Counted from the stretch's first letter, positions 25,142 to 33,910 are shown. The stretch is 44,676 nt of DNA from Roseburia sp. (GCA_023662875.1 JAMPIG010000019.1:1-44676), one strand, 5' to 3'. Program-made: numbers and translations. The notes: generated from the letters alone by a model not told the origin.

Positions 25142-25282
25142 TCAATCACCGCAGAAGCAATGATATCCCAGAAACAGTAAAAGAGCGATGATAACCAGCC
25201 CGATCAGGCGGTTATGGGTGACCAGCATCAGCAGCATACCGATGGCGATCAGGAAAGCGGAAAATCCAATCAGCTTTTTCAT
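25142..25282 (-). CDS. Small single-pass or hairpin membrane protein (46 aa)
   Basis: ATG at 25282, stop at 25142, with GGGGA 4 nt upstream. The product opens MKKLIGFSAFLIAIGMLLML, continues VTHNRLIGLVIIALLLFLGY and ends HCFCGD. It is nearly all hydrophobic, with two short stretches separated by THNR and a terminal Cys-x-Cys. No family was recognised. It fits tightly between ytfJ and the J-domain gene in the same direction (63 bp and 14 bp gaps), which supports a real gene. Confidence 0.6.
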   Translation of the reverse strand: MKKLIGFSAFLIAIGMLLMLVTHNRLIGLVIIALLLFLGYHCFCGD

Positions 25283-25345
25283 GCTATCCCCGGGCGCGGA
25301 CAAGCTCCGACGCCCTCTCTACTTCTCGCTCTAATATATGCAGGA

Positions 25346-25762
25346 TCAACTCTCCGGATTCTTTTCTTTCTCGGGAAAAGCGATGTCCCTGACCTCATCG
25401 TCGGACATCTCCTCCTTCTCCTTCGGCTTTGTAAACTTTTCCACAACATCCGGCAGCATATCCAGAATCTTCGTCACCGCATCCTGATTTTTCACGTTTA
25501 CAAGCTTGGTATAACCGTCCTTGATCACAAGAACCGCGCTGGGCGTCATCTTTCCCCCCAGTCCGCCCGCTCCCGACGCAGAGCCCTTCTGGCTGTTGTT
25601 GCCCGCTCCTGCGCCTACGCCGAAGGACACGTCCACAAGGGGTAAAATAATCGTATCTCCCACCTGCGTCGCCTCGCCCACAACGGTTTTGGTAGACAGC
25701 ACCGTATCCATACCCTTCAGCAATGATTCCACAACGCCCTGAAAATTTTCTTTATCTGCCAT
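25346..25762 (-). CDS. ytfJ: GerW-family sporulation protein YtfJ
   Basis: 138 residues. The GerW/YtfJ core is clear: VVESLLKGMDTVLSTKTVVG, TIILPLVDVSFGVGAGAG, the Gly/Ser-rich segment with SGAGGLGGKMTPSAVLVI, and the C-terminal DMLPDVVEKF. In Bacillus it is a forespore protein affecting germination; in this window it supports a spore-forming host. GGGAGG lies 6 nt before the ATG, which overlaps the stop of the upstream DUF2953 gene by 11 bp, a classic ytfI-ytfJ-type coupling. Confidence 0.92.
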   Translation of the reverse strand: MADKENFQGVVESLLKGMDTVLSTKTVVGEATQVGDTIILPLVDVSFGVGAGAGNNSQKGSASGAGGLGGKMTPSAVLVIKDGYTKLVNVKNQDAVTKILDMLPDVVEKFTKPKEKEEMSDDEVRDIAFPEKEKNPES

Positions 25763-26825
25763 CTCGTTTCCTCCCGGCTTTCATCTTTTTCAAAAATACA
25801 TGCAGCTTCCTGTCAAGAAGCAATTTCAATCCGTTCCACGCCAGAACTCCCCCGGTAATATGTCCGGAAAGCTCCGCCTCGCCCTGTAATATCGCCCTGG
25901 TAAAATCAGGCGTCACGACGACGCTTTCTCCCAGAACCAGCGACAACATACAGTAGAGGCCGTACACATGCCCCGTCGTATCCGGAGCCGCCGCGCCGAA
26001 GAGAATATCCGCCCGGATTTTTCGGGGCCGGATGCTCTTCAGAATTTTCGCCAGCCGCAGCATTGCGTGCCGCCAAAGCTGCGCGGTATTTTCCTCCTGA
26101 CAAAGTCGTGCGTAATAGGATAGGTTTCCCCAGATTTCTTTTATTTTATCACAGTTCTTTTGAATTGTGTACTTTATCTTGCCGATTTTTTCCAAAATAC
26201 CGGCGGAGTCGTCCGAAGCGGGGGCCGCGGCTTCGGTTGAAGTCTCCTTTTCGGAGGCCTTCCTTTTTCCTGCGGGGCTTTCTGTCTCCCCGGACGCCTC
26301 TGCAGCTTCCGCATCGGCGGTTTCCCCGCCCGTTTTCGATTTCTCTTTCGAGACCTCCTCCGGTATTGCTTCCGACCTGTCCGCCGGCCTGCTCCCCTCA
26401 CGATCTGCCGAACCGTCTCCTCTATCCTTTTTCCCGGAGGCGTCCTCTCCTGCATTTTCGGGATTCTCAGGTTCTTCTGGCTTGGCCGCTTTTTTCGCTT
26501 CCCCGGGTTTTCCTGATTCTTCGGCCTTCTTTCTCTTTTGGGCCTTTTCCGGCTTCTCCTTCCTCCTTGAGGAATCGAATACCGTCATCCAGAGAACCTT
26601 GACCGTAAGCGACCCGGGTTCCGGATAGGAATAGCAGAGCCGAAGGATTCCGAAAAGCCAGCTGGCCCTCGCGGAGGCCCAAAGCTCCTCCGGCGTCTTT
26701 TTCCCCTGCAGCCGATATCCCACCGGACAGAACAGAACAAGCAGGGCCAGCAGCAGGAGCAATCCCAAAAGGAGCAGCGCGATAATTCCGATGACCGATA
26801 AAATCCTTAAGGTTACGTCCCACAT
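25752..26825 (-). CDS. DUF2953 membrane protein (YtfI-like) with a long charged insert
   Basis: 357 residues from the ATG at 26825 (AAGGAG 9 nt upstream; an ATG at 26870 lacks a site). An N-terminal transmembrane segment (IIALLLLGLLLLLALLVLF) is followed by CPVGYRL. A disordered stretch of about 125 residues rich in Lys, Glu, Pro and Ala follows (around 75-200). The DUF2953 region then includes KIRADILFGAAAPDTTGHVY and LSGHITGGVLAWNGLKLLLD. The family pairs with ytfJ in spore formers. The disordered insert is unusually long. It overlaps the upstream gene by 13 bp and ytfJ by 11 bp, so the three are translationally coupled. Confidence 0.82.
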   Translation of the reverse strand: MWDVTLRILSVIGIIALLLLGLLLLLALLVLFCPVGYRLQGKKTPEELWASARASWLFGILRLCYSYPEPGSLTVKVLWMTVFDSSRRKEKPEKAQKRKKAEESGKPGEAKKAAKPEEPENPENAGEDASGKKDRGDGSADREGSRPADRSEAIPEEVSKEKSKTGGETADAEAAEASGETESPAGKRKASEKETSTEAAAPASDDSAGILEKIGKIKYTIQKNCDKIKEIWGNLSYYARLCQEENTAQLWRHAMLRLAKILKSIRPRKIRADILFGAAAPDTTGHVYGLYCMLSLVLGESVVVTPDFTRAILQGEAELSGHITGGVLAWNGLKLLLDRKLHVFLKKMKAGRKRDGR

Positions 26826-27142
26826 AACAGATACTCCTTCAGGGCACAGTCCCCTCTTTCCTTCAGGCATTCCTGCACCAGCTTTTCAACCATCTCTACC
26901 GCCTCGTTGTAATCACCGGCGATCCCCACTACATAAGGCGGATACTTTTCGTAATAACGCTGCGCCAGCTGCTTCGCCTGATAAATCTCAAGCTGGTCGA
27001 TTGGATTTCTGGAAATCGCAATGAGGAACACCTTCGCGGACAACGGCTTTTTCTCCAGCTTTTCCTTTATTTTCTCCAGTTTTTCCTGTCGAATACTTTT
27101 CCCCAGATAAAGAGCCTGATGATATGTAAGCCTTACCGCCAT
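26813..27142 (-). CDS. Conserved small protein of unknown function upstream of DUF2953
   Basis: 109 residues from the ATG at 27142 (MAVRLTYHQALYLG), with AAGGA 8 nt upstream. It has an N-terminal helix rich in Lys/Glu (SIRQEKLEKIKEKLEKK), an alpha/beta middle (AKVFLIAISRNPIDQLEIY) and a C-terminal helix (YNEAVEMVEKLVQECLKE). There is no signal peptide or membrane segment. I do not recognise a named family. Its stop overlaps the start of the DUF2953 gene by 13 bp, so it belongs to the ytfJ operon and may be involved in sporulation; that is inference from context. Confidence 0.65.
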   Translation of the reverse strand: MAVRLTYHQALYLGKSIRQEKLEKIKEKLEKKPLSAKVFLIAISRNPIDQLEIYQAKQLAQRYYEKYPPYVVGIAGDYNEAVEMVEKLVQECLKERGDCALKEYLLCGT

Positions 27143-27286
27143 ATGCCAGTTCCTTTCCATCGAAAATAAGCGCCTTCGCCGAACGGTTCCGCCCGTGCAA
27201 AGGGAAAGCGATCGTATTGCAAGGATCGCGAGTCCTTCCCGGTCGGACGAAAAGACCTCCCCCGGAGGATTACAGCCGGGAATACG

Positions 27287-27739
27287 TTAATTGTACTTCC
27301 GGCTGCCCCATAAATTGCTCTTTTTCAGTTCCAGATATTCATTGTAGGCTTTTTCCAGAATCTGCTTCTCATTCGCAAATCGCAACAGATGATATGCTTC
27401 ATGATACTTGTAAAATCCGGAGTCTACAAAAAACTCCTCCCTTTGTGGCTTGCTGTAATAACTGTCCGCCATCATCAAATACCAATGAACCTCCTTCTCC
27501 ACCGTATCCTCCGGAACGGTAAAGGAATATTCACTCTTTCCGATGTATTTCATGATAGTGGCTTTCGCTCCCGATTCCTCCAGCACCTCGCGCAGCGCGG
27601 TATCCTTAAACTCCTCCCCCTGCTCCACGGTGCCCTTCGGCAAAACCCATCCCTCATACTTGTTTTTATAATTTTTATACAGAAGAAGGATCTTTCCACG
27701 AAATATTACCACACCACCACAGCTTGTTGCTTCAATCAT
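27287..27739 (-). CDS. NUDIX hydrolase
   Basis: 150 residues. The Nudix box GTVEQGEEFKDTALREVLEE plus SGA fits GX5EX7REUXEEXGU and binds the metal for hydrolysis of a nucleoside diphosphate-linked substrate. The N-terminus SCGGVVIFRGKILLLYKNYK is typical of MutT/Ap4A-type members. The C-terminus is EKAYNEYLELKKSNLW. Substrate unknown; diadenosine polyphosphates or oxidised nucleotides are candidates. Cytoplasmic, apparently a single gene, with an AGGAGG-type site before the ATG and a promoter-like pair at 27784-27812. Confidence 0.9.
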   Translation of the reverse strand: MIEATSCGGVVIFRGKILLLYKNYKNKYEGWVLPKGTVEQGEEFKDTALREVLEESGAKATIMKYIGKSEYSFTVPEDTVEKEVHWYLMMADSYYSKPQREEFFVDSGFYKYHEAYHLLRFANEKQILEKAYNEYLELKKSNLWGSRKYN

Positions 27740-27783
27740 TGCAATTCCTCCTGACTGGTGTGTGTCTTGTCTACCTAGTAAAC

Positions 27784-27812
27784 AGTATAGACTAATCAGG
27801 CGGGAAGCGCAA
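27784..27812 (-). promoter_or_regulatory. Putative promoter of the NUDIX gene
   Basis: Minus-strand TTGCGC (27812-27807) and TATACT (27789-27784) with 17 bp between, about 45 nt upstream of the ATG. The -35 is weak. Confidence 0.45.
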
Positions 27813-27849
27813 TGTTTTTTTCTTCGCTCGGCTGGAAATTCTTCTCACA

Positions 27850-30348
27850 TTATTCCGCGCCGCGCTTTTCATGCCCTGCAGTATGGGCAGGCAGCCGCAA
27901 TTCCTTTCCGTCCAGAAAGGCGTCCAGAATCTGCCTGACCTCATCCGCTCCTTCGACCGTAAACTGAAGCCGCAGCCTCGCCCTTTCCTTCCATCCGTCG
28001 CATTCCCGGTACAGGGACAGTGGAACACTGTTATAGATGACATTCATACAGTGCCTGCAGTCAGCCGCCACAGGAAACTCCTTGTTGTAACGGTCGATCA
28101 GTACGGCCTCTCCGCCGTCTTTTCCCGATCGTTTACATTTTCCGGAGGTGCGCAGTACACAGTTTGCCGTAACCATCATGGGAATCCGGCCGTACACGAT
28201 CTTCTCAAATGCGACTCCGGTTTCGGGCGGTCTTCCGCCGAATGCGGCTTCCGATGTTCCCACGACGAATGCGGCTTCCGCTTCCGACGGCCTCCCGACC
28301 GGTTCGTCTCCCGCTTTGAACCGTCTTCCAACTGGTTCGGCTTCCGCTTCCAGAAGTCTCCGCTGCTCCCCGGCGTTCAGCTCCAGCGGCAGACAGAAGC
28401 TGTCCACTCCCGCCTCCGCCAGCTCGGCGACCGCCTGACGATTCCAGGTATAAACGTTGGCGTCCAGATGGAACAGCAGACGTCGGTCTCTCCTGCTCCT
28501 CAGATACCCCAGCTCGTCCGCGGAACGAACCAGAAAACCCGCAAAGAACATCTTTTCTTCCGTCAACCTCCAGAGCCGATCCAGATCCTCCTGATCCGCC
28601 TCGCGGAAAATGTAGGGAAGCGCGATCAGGACAGGACAGCGCTCCGACAGCTGTTCGCACAGCTTCAAAGCATCCCCGCCCCTGTTCTCCAGCAGGTCTC
28701 CCGACACATAGACGCAGGCCGGCTTCCGCGCCGGATGCTCTCTCAGCCAATCGACAACGGTTTGTAATTGCTCTTCGGTTTCCGCCAGAATGGTGTAACC
28801 TCTCGGCGGTATACCGCGGGACGTTTCTGAACTGTCTTCTCCGCTTCTCGATGCATTCTCATGGAAGAACGCCGCGGTTTCCGTCTCTTTCTGTCCCCGC
28901 GGAAGAACTCCGGCTGTCTGCTCCCTGTCCGGCGAAGTCATCTCCTGGCTCTGTGCGGAAGCTTCAACGATCTGCCCTCCGCCCGACAGATTTTCCTCCG
29001 CCTGCACAGCTTCCGCGGCTTCATATCCCCGGCTTCGCAGAATCTCTTCCTCCAGCTCCTGTATGCCCCTCCGGCGCAGCTCGTTAATCTGCTGCAGGGG
29101 ATAAAAAGCGTCCCCGCTAAGAGTAATCTCCATCTCCCGCAGGGAAAAGGCGCTGTCCCCCAGCTTTCCCAGCTGCCTGCGGAGATTTTCCTCCGTCACA
29201 GGCTGCTTTTTCGCGGCTTCCACCCTCTCCCCGAAAACCTCCGCCCTGCAGTCTCCGCATTCCAGCGTCAGCCGGGCCTGCCCTCCTGTCCGAAATACCG
29301 CCCGTAAGATTACCGGAAGCCTCTTTCGTTCCGAGAGATATTTCCGACGGATCGCTTCCAGCAGCTGCTCGTCGCTTTTTCCGTAGGAGGGATCCTCCAG
29401 GGTTACCATATCCGCGCCGTTGCGCTTGAAATAATAACCGTCCTGAACCTGACTCCGAATATAGAGGGAGCCCAGATTTCCGCGATCCTCCCTCTCTACC
29501 CGGAATCGCTCCGACGCCTCTTTTCTTCCGAAGCGCTCGGAAAGCTCCCGGTACTGATCGAGGTATTTCCGATAGACGGCGGTCACACCGGCGGCATACT
29601 CCGGACGCTTCATCCGCCCCTCGATCTTAAAAGAATCGATTCCTGCCTCAACCAGCCTAGGCAGATGCTCCACCGTACATAAATCCTTCAGGCTCAGGTA
29701 ATAGCCCTCCCGGTCGTTTCCCTCCTTCGTCCTTACGCGGTAAGGCAGCCTGCAGGGCTGGGCGCATCGTCCCCGGTTACCGCTGCGGCCGCCCAGGATG
29801 CTGCTGAAAAGACACTGTCCCGAATAACAATAACACATAGCTCCGTGAACAAAGGTCTCCAGCTCGATCTCCGCCTGCGAACGGATTGTCCTTAATTCCT
29901 CCAGCGAAAGCTCTCGGGCCGGTACAATCCGGCTTGCCCCCATCTCCTTCAGCAGCCTGGCCCCAAACCGGCTGCATAAGGTCATCTGGGTACTGGCGTG
30001 AATTCCGACCTTGGGGAAGCATTCCCGAATCCGGCGCAGCGCCCCGAAATCCTGCACGATTACGGCGTCCAGCCCCGCCTCGCAAAAAGGCCGCAGCCAG
30101 TCCGGCAGCTCCTCCAGCTCCCGCTCCCGCAGCAGGGTATTTACCGTAAGATAAACCTTCCGCCCCAGAAGATGCCCGTAGCGGATACACTGTAAAATCT
30201 CTTCCGTCGTAAAATTTTCCGCGTAAGCCCGCGCTCCAAATCGGCTGCCGCCCAGATAGACCGCGTCCGCCCCCGCGTGGACGGCCCCGTAAAACGCCTC
30301 CGTATTTCCCGCCGGAGCAAGCAGCTCCGGAATTCTGTTTTCCCGCAT
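27850..30348 (-). CDS. U32-family protein (RlhA-like) with DUF3656 region
   Basis: 832 residues. The N-terminal U32 domain begins ELLAPAGNTEAFYGAVHAGA. It carries the signature ETFVHGAMCYCYSGQCLFSS and the clustered cysteines GRCAQPCRLPYR and CTVEHLP, ligands of an Fe-S cluster in RlhA/TrhP-type enzymes. A collagenase-like DUF3656 region follows (about 300-440). A second U32-like half contains late cysteines (TANCVLRTSGKC, DCRHCMN). E. coli RlhA, with the same layout, hydroxylates C2501 of 23S rRNA; that function is inferred. Two low-complexity insertions (about 450-520 and 680-715) are unusual. It is separated from zapA by a terminator. Confidence 0.85.
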   Translation of the reverse strand: MRENRIPELLAPAGNTEAFYGAVHAGADAVYLGGSRFGARAYAENFTTEEILQCIRYGHLLGRKVYLTVNTLLRERELEELPDWLRPFCEAGLDAVIVQDFGALRRIRECFPKVGIHASTQMTLCSRFGARLLKEMGASRIVPARELSLEELRTIRSQAEIELETFVHGAMCYCYSGQCLFSSILGGRSGNRGRCAQPCRLPYRVRTKEGNDREGYYLSLKDLCTVEHLPRLVEAGIDSFKIEGRMKRPEYAAGVTAVYRKYLDQYRELSERFGRKEASERFRVEREDRGNLGSLYIRSQVQDGYYFKRNGADMVTLEDPSYGKSDEQLLEAIRRKYLSERKRLPVILRAVFRTGGQARLTLECGDCRAEVFGERVEAAKKQPVTEENLRRQLGKLGDSAFSLREMEITLSGDAFYPLQQINELRRRGIQELEEEILRSRGYEAAEAVQAEENLSGGGQIVEASAQSQEMTSPDREQTAGVLPRGQKETETAAFFHENASRSGEDSSETSRGIPPRGYTILAETEEQLQTVVDWLREHPARKPACVYVSGDLLENRGGDALKLCEQLSERCPVLIALPYIFREADQEDLDRLWRLTEEKMFFAGFLVRSADELGYLRSRRDRRLLFHLDANVYTWNRQAVAELAEAGVDSFCLPLELNAGEQRRLLEAEAEPVGRRFKAGDEPVGRPSEAEAAFVVGTSEAAFGGRPPETGVAFEKIVYGRIPMMVTANCVLRTSGKCKRSGKDGGEAVLIDRYNKEFPVAADCRHCMNVIYNSVPLSLYRECDGWKERARLRLQFTVEGADEVRQILDAFLDGKELRLPAHTAGHEKRGAE
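28216..28360. repeat. Imperfect repeats inside the U32 gene
   Basis: Short near-identical units recur in the plus strand, for example GAATGCGGCTTCCG twice and CCGGTTCGTCTCCCGC / CTGGTTCGGCTTCCGC. They encode a Glu/Ala/Gly/Arg-rich segment containing EPVGR-type repeats, placed between the second U32 half and the final cysteine-rich end. Confidence 0.5.
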
Positions 30349-30469
30349 TTCGCACCCTCTCTCCGCCTTGCTCTATGCACCGTCCCATAAAATGTGCCGC
30401 TTACAGCACATAGAAGAACGTCCGCCTTCTTCCCTTTCTAGGGCGAAATTTCCGATTTCCGGATAGATG

Positions 30470-30496
30470 AGAAAAGGCTGTCCTTTCGGACAGCCG
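30470..30496 (-). terminator. Rho-independent terminator of zapA
   Basis: Perfect 8-bp stem GGCTGTCC/GGACAGCC with a GAAA tetraloop on the minus strand, followed by TTTTC, starting 4 nt after the zapA stop codon. Confidence 0.8.
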
Positions 30497-30499
30497 GTT

Positions 30500-30901
30500 T
30501 TACTTTTTCTTTAATTCCGTCTCCAACCTGACGATATTCTTCGCATTTTCATTTAAATCCTGCTGCAGCGTCTTTACCTGCTCCTGGGAGCTCTCCAGCT
30601 TGATCTGGGCGGAAATCAGCTCATGCTTTAGATCATACAGCTCCTTTTCCTTTGCCTGAAGCTCCTCCTCCAGAATCGAAATCTGCTTCTTTGCCTTAAA
30701 ATAATCGTCGGCAATATTCAGTTGAAGGAGCACGCCCTGCGTATCCATCGGCTGTCTGCGGAAGCTGTCAACCTTATTGTATTCGTTGATCTTGTTATTG
30801 ATATAAGAGGCCACCCTCTGCAGATAATCCTCGCTCTCGTAGCCGCTCAGGGTAAAAACCTTACCGCCGATAATTACTTCCGTATCTGTTTTTGAAGACA
30901 T
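30500..30901 (-). CDS. zapA: Cell division protein ZapA
   Basis: 133 residues. The N-terminal ZapA fold is EVIIGGKVFTLSGYESEDYLQRVASYINNK, followed by a dimerising coiled coil to the end (ILEEELQAKEKELYDLKHEL, VKTLQQDLNENAKNIVRLET). It bundles FtsZ filaments at midcell. The coiled coil is longer than in the roughly 85-residue B. subtilis ZapA, common in Clostridia. It has its own promoter (30943-30971) and terminator. Confidence 0.9.
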   Translation of the reverse strand: MSSKTDTEVIIGGKVFTLSGYESEDYLQRVASYINNKINEYNKVDSFRRQPMDTQGVLLQLNIADDYFKAKKQISILEEELQAKEKELYDLKHELISAQIKLESSQEQVKTLQQDLNENAKNIVRLETELKKK

Positions 30902-30942
30902 ATCTGCTCTCCTTTTGTAAAAAAGACCCGCCTATTTGATTT

Positions 30943-30971
30943 ATTATAGCGCATTATCCTCCCACAGGCAA
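30943..30971 (-). promoter_or_regulatory. Sigma-A promoter of zapA
   Basis: Minus-strand TTGCCT (30971-30966) and a perfect TATAAT (30948-30943), 17 bp apart, about 40 nt before the zapA ATG. Confidence 0.7.
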
Positions 30972-30991
30972 GCAAAATATTATACTTTTGG

Positions 30992-32131
30992 TCAGTTTTG
31001 GTCAGTTTTATCCATCTGCCGATCCACTATTAACTCTTTCAAGTTGGCGAGTTCTGACAAAGGAGTGAGATCGTTGACCGGGTTATGCTCCAGAGAAAGC
31101 ACATGCAAATTCGGGAGGCCCGTCAGAGGAGCCACATCGCTGATCTCGTTATTATTCAAGTCAAGATACCACAAATTCGAGAGACTGGCCAGCGGAGTCA
31201 CATCGCTGATCCGGTTTACATGCAATTCCAGCCATGTCAAATTCATAAGATCAGCCAAAGGAGCCACATCACTGATCTCGTTATAGCTCAGACGAAGGTC
31301 GTCCAAATTCGTAAGACCAGCTAAAGGGGTAACATCGCTGATTCCGTTATTCTCCAGATAAAGATCCGTCAAATTCAGGAGACCTGACAAAGGAGTGACA
31401 TCGTTGATCTCGTTTCCAGACAATGCCAGCCAGTATAAATTAGTAAGGCTGGCTAAGGGAGTCACGTCGCTGATTTGATTGCCTCTCAATTCCAGCAAGG
31501 ACAAATTGCCAAGGCCGGCTAAGGGAGTCACATCGCTGATCCGGTTGCCATCCAATTCCAGTTCTTCTAAATTCGTAAGGCCTGCTAAAGGAGAGATATC
31601 GTTGATCTCGTTATAACTCAAACGAAGGTATTCCAAATTCGTAAGACCGGCCAGAGGAGTGATATCGCTGATCTCGTTATCCAGTAAATGAATGTCCGTC
31701 AAATTCGCGAGTCCGGCCAAAGGACTTATATCGCTGATCCAGTTACCCATCGCATAAAGATCTGTCAAATTGACAAGCTCGGACAAGGGAGTGATATCGC
31801 TGATCTCATTCCAGCTTAAGGTAAGGGATGTCAAATTAATCAGCTCGCCCAAAGCGGAAATATCTTTGATCTGCTTACCGTTCAGTCTGAGCATCGTCTC
31901 ATCCCACACATCGCTGAGCATAATATCCCCCTCGGCAATCCCGGTAATCTCCCGCATGGCGGCTTCCAGATTTTTATCCCGCCAGTCCATCACATGATCC
32001 TCCGGCATAGGAAGCAACGCCTGTTCCGTCATCCTACTCGCCGGACTGTCGGAAGTGTGTCCAATGATTGCCAGCGCGGTGCCGAGAAGGACAACGGCTG
32101 CCGCACTGATGAAACGCCCCGTTTTCTTCAT
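30992..32131 (-). CDS. Secreted leucine-rich-repeat protein (internalin/SDS22-like)
   Basis: 379 residues. The signal peptide or anchor is MKKTGRFISAAAVVLLGTAL. A cap region with DKNLEAAMREITG (internalin-like N-cap) precedes 13 contiguous 22-residue LRRs at residues 88-373, pattern ISDVTPLAGLTNLDDLRLSYNE. Only six residues follow the array; there is no LPXTG, SLH or GW anchor, so it is probably exported and either released or held by the N-terminal hydrophobic segment. LRR surfaces bind proteins; the ligand is unknown. GAGG lies 7 nt before the ATG. It sits between ruvB and zapA and looks like an insertion into otherwise housekeeping genes. Confidence 0.88.
   Translation of the reverse strand: MKKTGRFISAAAVVLLGTALAIIGHTSDSPASRMTEQALLPMPEDHVMDWRDKNLEAAMREITGIAEGDIMLSDVWDETMLRLNGKQIKDISALGELINLTSLTLSWNEISDITPLSELVNLTDLYAMGNWISDISPLAGLANLTDIHLLDNEISDITPLAGLTNLEYLRLSYNEINDISPLAGLTNLEELELDGNRISDVTPLAGLGNLSLLELRGNQISDVTPLASLTNLYWLALSGNEINDVTPLSGLLNLTDLYLENNGISDVTPLAGLTNLDDLRLSYNEISDVAPLADLMNLTWLELHVNRISDVTPLASLSNLWYLDLNNNEISDVAPLTGLPNLHVLSLEHNPVNDLTPLSELANLKELIVDRQMDKTDQN
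31013..31870. repeat. 13 x 66-bp tandem coding repeats of the LRR gene
   Basis: The 858 bp encode exactly thirteen 22-residue LRR units without insertions or deletions. DNA identity between units is partial, highest in the segment encoding I-S-D-V-T-P-L. Confidence 0.9.
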
Positions 32132-32159
32132 TCGTATACCTCAATGCCCTGCCTTTGCA

Positions 32160-33167
32160 TTATCCCTCCCACAAATTCTCCAGCCCCAAATGAACGTAGG
32201 CCAGATCCGTAGCGACCCTTCCCCTGGGAGTGCGGTTGATCAGGCCGTTCTTCAAAAGGTACGGCTCATATACGTCCTCGATGGTTCCCGCGTCCTCGCC
32301 GATGGCCGCCGCAAGGGTGTCCAGCCCCACCGGCCCGCCGTTAAACTTACGGATCATGGTGAGAAGCATATTCCGGTCGATATGATCCAGACCCAGCTTA
32401 TCGACGTCCATCAGATCCAGGGCGGTACGGGCGACCTCCTCCGTAATCACGCCCTCGTATTTTACCTGGGCAAAGTCCCGCACGCGTTTTAAGATCCGGT
32501 TGGCAAGCCTGGGCGTACCCCGGCTTCTCCTCGCCATCTCCAGTGCGCCGCCCGGCTCAATCTCCACATTCAACACACCGGCGGAACGCATGATAATAAT
32601 CTGCAGCTCCTCCACCGTATAAAATTCCAGCCGTTGAATCATTCCAAACCGATCCCGCAGGGGAGCGGTCAGAAGCCCGGCCCTCGTCGTCGCCCCTACC
32701 AGAGTAAACTTCGGCAGCTCCAGCCGTACGGAGCGGGCTGTGGATCCCTTTCCGATCATGATATCGATACCGTAATCCTCCATGGCCGGATAGAGCACCT
32801 CTTCCACCTGACGGTTCAGGCGGTGGATTTCATCCACAAACAAAAGATCTCCCTCCTCCAGCCCGTTTAATATCGCCGCCATCTCCCCCGGTTTTTCGAT
32901 GGCCGGTCCGCTGGTCACCTTTAAATGTACCCCCATCTCGTTGGCAATGATGCCCGCCAGGGTCGTCTTCCCCAGTCCCGGAGGCCCGTAAAAGAGCACA
33001 TGATCCAGGGCGTCTCCCCGCTGCTTTGCCGCCTCGATATAAATCTTCAGATTTTCCTTGATCTTCGATTGACCAATATAGTCATTCAATGTCTGAGGGC
33101 GCAGCGTCCCCTCGATCCTGATATCCTCTTCCGTTATGTTTGTCTCGATCATCCTCTTTGTCGGCAT
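32160..33167 (-). CDS. ruvB: Holliday junction branch migration ATPase RuvB
   Basis: 335 residues, normal length. Landmarks are [18 protein letters not shown], Walker [16 protein letters not shown], Walker [18 protein letters not shown], sensor [20 protein letters not shown], and the C-terminal winged helix [16 protein letters not shown] and RTPRGRV. It is the hexameric motor that migrates Holliday junctions with RuvA. It follows ruvA in the usual order with a 121-bp gap. ruvC is not in the window, as in other clostridia where it may lie elsewhere. Confidence 0.97.
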   Translation of the reverse strand: MPTKRMIETNITEEDIRIEGTLRPQTLNDYIGQSKIKENLKIYIEAAKQRGDALDHVLFYGPPGLGKTTLAGIIANEMGVHLKVTSGPAIEKPGEMAAILNGLEEGDLLFVDEIHRLNRQVEEVLYPAMEDYGIDIMIGKGSTARSVRLELPKFTLVGATTRAGLLTAPLRDRFGMIQRLEFYTVEELQIIIMRSAGVLNVEIEPGGALEMARRSRGTPRLANRILKRVRDFAQVKYEGVITEEVARTALDLMDVDKLGLDHIDRNMLLTMIRKFNGGPVGLDTLAAAIGEDAGTIEDVYEPYLLKNGLINRTPRGRVATDLAYVHLGLENLWEG

Positions 33168-33288
33168 ATTTTATCCTCGATATATCTCATCCTCGATCGC
33201 ATCCGTCAATCCGTAATATGGTGTTATTCTTTGAATTTCTTTTAAGTCTTCCCCGAAGCGATTCCATCTTCCGGCTCAGAAACAGCGC

Positions 33289-33894
33289 TCAGAAAATTTT
33301 CTTCAATGCCGCTTTTAAGACCGCTCCGGAATCCATCTCTTCGATTCCCTCGATTGAATTGACGGCCTTCATGCTCTCCGCCTGCCCGTAGCCCAGCGCT
33401 ACCAGCGCCTCTACCGCTTCCTTCTTCTGGGGAGTGTCCGCCGCTCCGCCCGCCGCCGTGGCGGCGATCTCCCGGCCGATCAGGACATCGTCGATTGTAA
33501 TCTTGTCCTTCAGATCGAGAATCACCCGCTGCGCCGTCTTCGCGCCGATCCCCGGCGCTTTCGCCAGCGCCTTCGCGTCCCCTGACATAATCGCGTATCG
33601 GAGGGAATCCGCGTCCATGACAGACAGAATCGCAAGCCCGCCCTTAGGACCGATCCCGTTCACCGTGATCAGCTTCTTAAAGATTTCCAGATCGCTGCGG
33701 GTCAGAAAACCGTACAGCCAGAAAGCGTCCTCCCGAACACAGGTGTAGGTATAAAGCTTTACCGGCTCTCCACCCCGGGGAAGCCGGGACGCCGTATCCG
33801 CGGATATTTTCACGTTTATCCCCATCCCGTTTACATCGATTACCACATTATCCTCTGCGATATCCTCCACGATCCCCTTTACAAACGCTATCAT
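33289..33894 (-). CDS. ruvA: Holliday junction DNA helicase subunit RuvA
   Basis: 201 residues. The N-terminal OB fold is MIAFVKGIVEDIAEDNVVID; the helix-hairpin-helix region is TVNGIGPKGGLAILS and APGIGAKTAQRVILDLKDK; the C-terminal RuvB-binding domain is EAVEALVALGYGQAESMKAV. It binds four-way junctions and loads RuvB. AAGGAG lies 8 nt before the ATG, immediately after a perfect 10-bp hairpin (33911-33933). Confidence 0.96.
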   Translation of the reverse strand: MIAFVKGIVEDIAEDNVVIDVNGMGINVKISADTASRLPRGGEPVKLYTYTCVREDAFWLYGFLTRSDLEIFKKLITVNGIGPKGGLAILSVMDADSLRYAIMSGDAKALAKAPGIGAKTAQRVILDLKDKITIDDVLIGREIAATAAGGAADTPQKKEAVEALVALGYGQAESMKAVNSIEGIEEMDSGAVLKAALKKIF

Positions 33895-33910
33895 ATTGTT
33901 TCTCTCCTTC

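Noticed and set aside
31013-31870. Regularly spaced 66-bp repeats that could suggest a CRISPR array
   Set aside because: The repeats are in-frame LRR codons with no unique spacers and no cas genes nearby.
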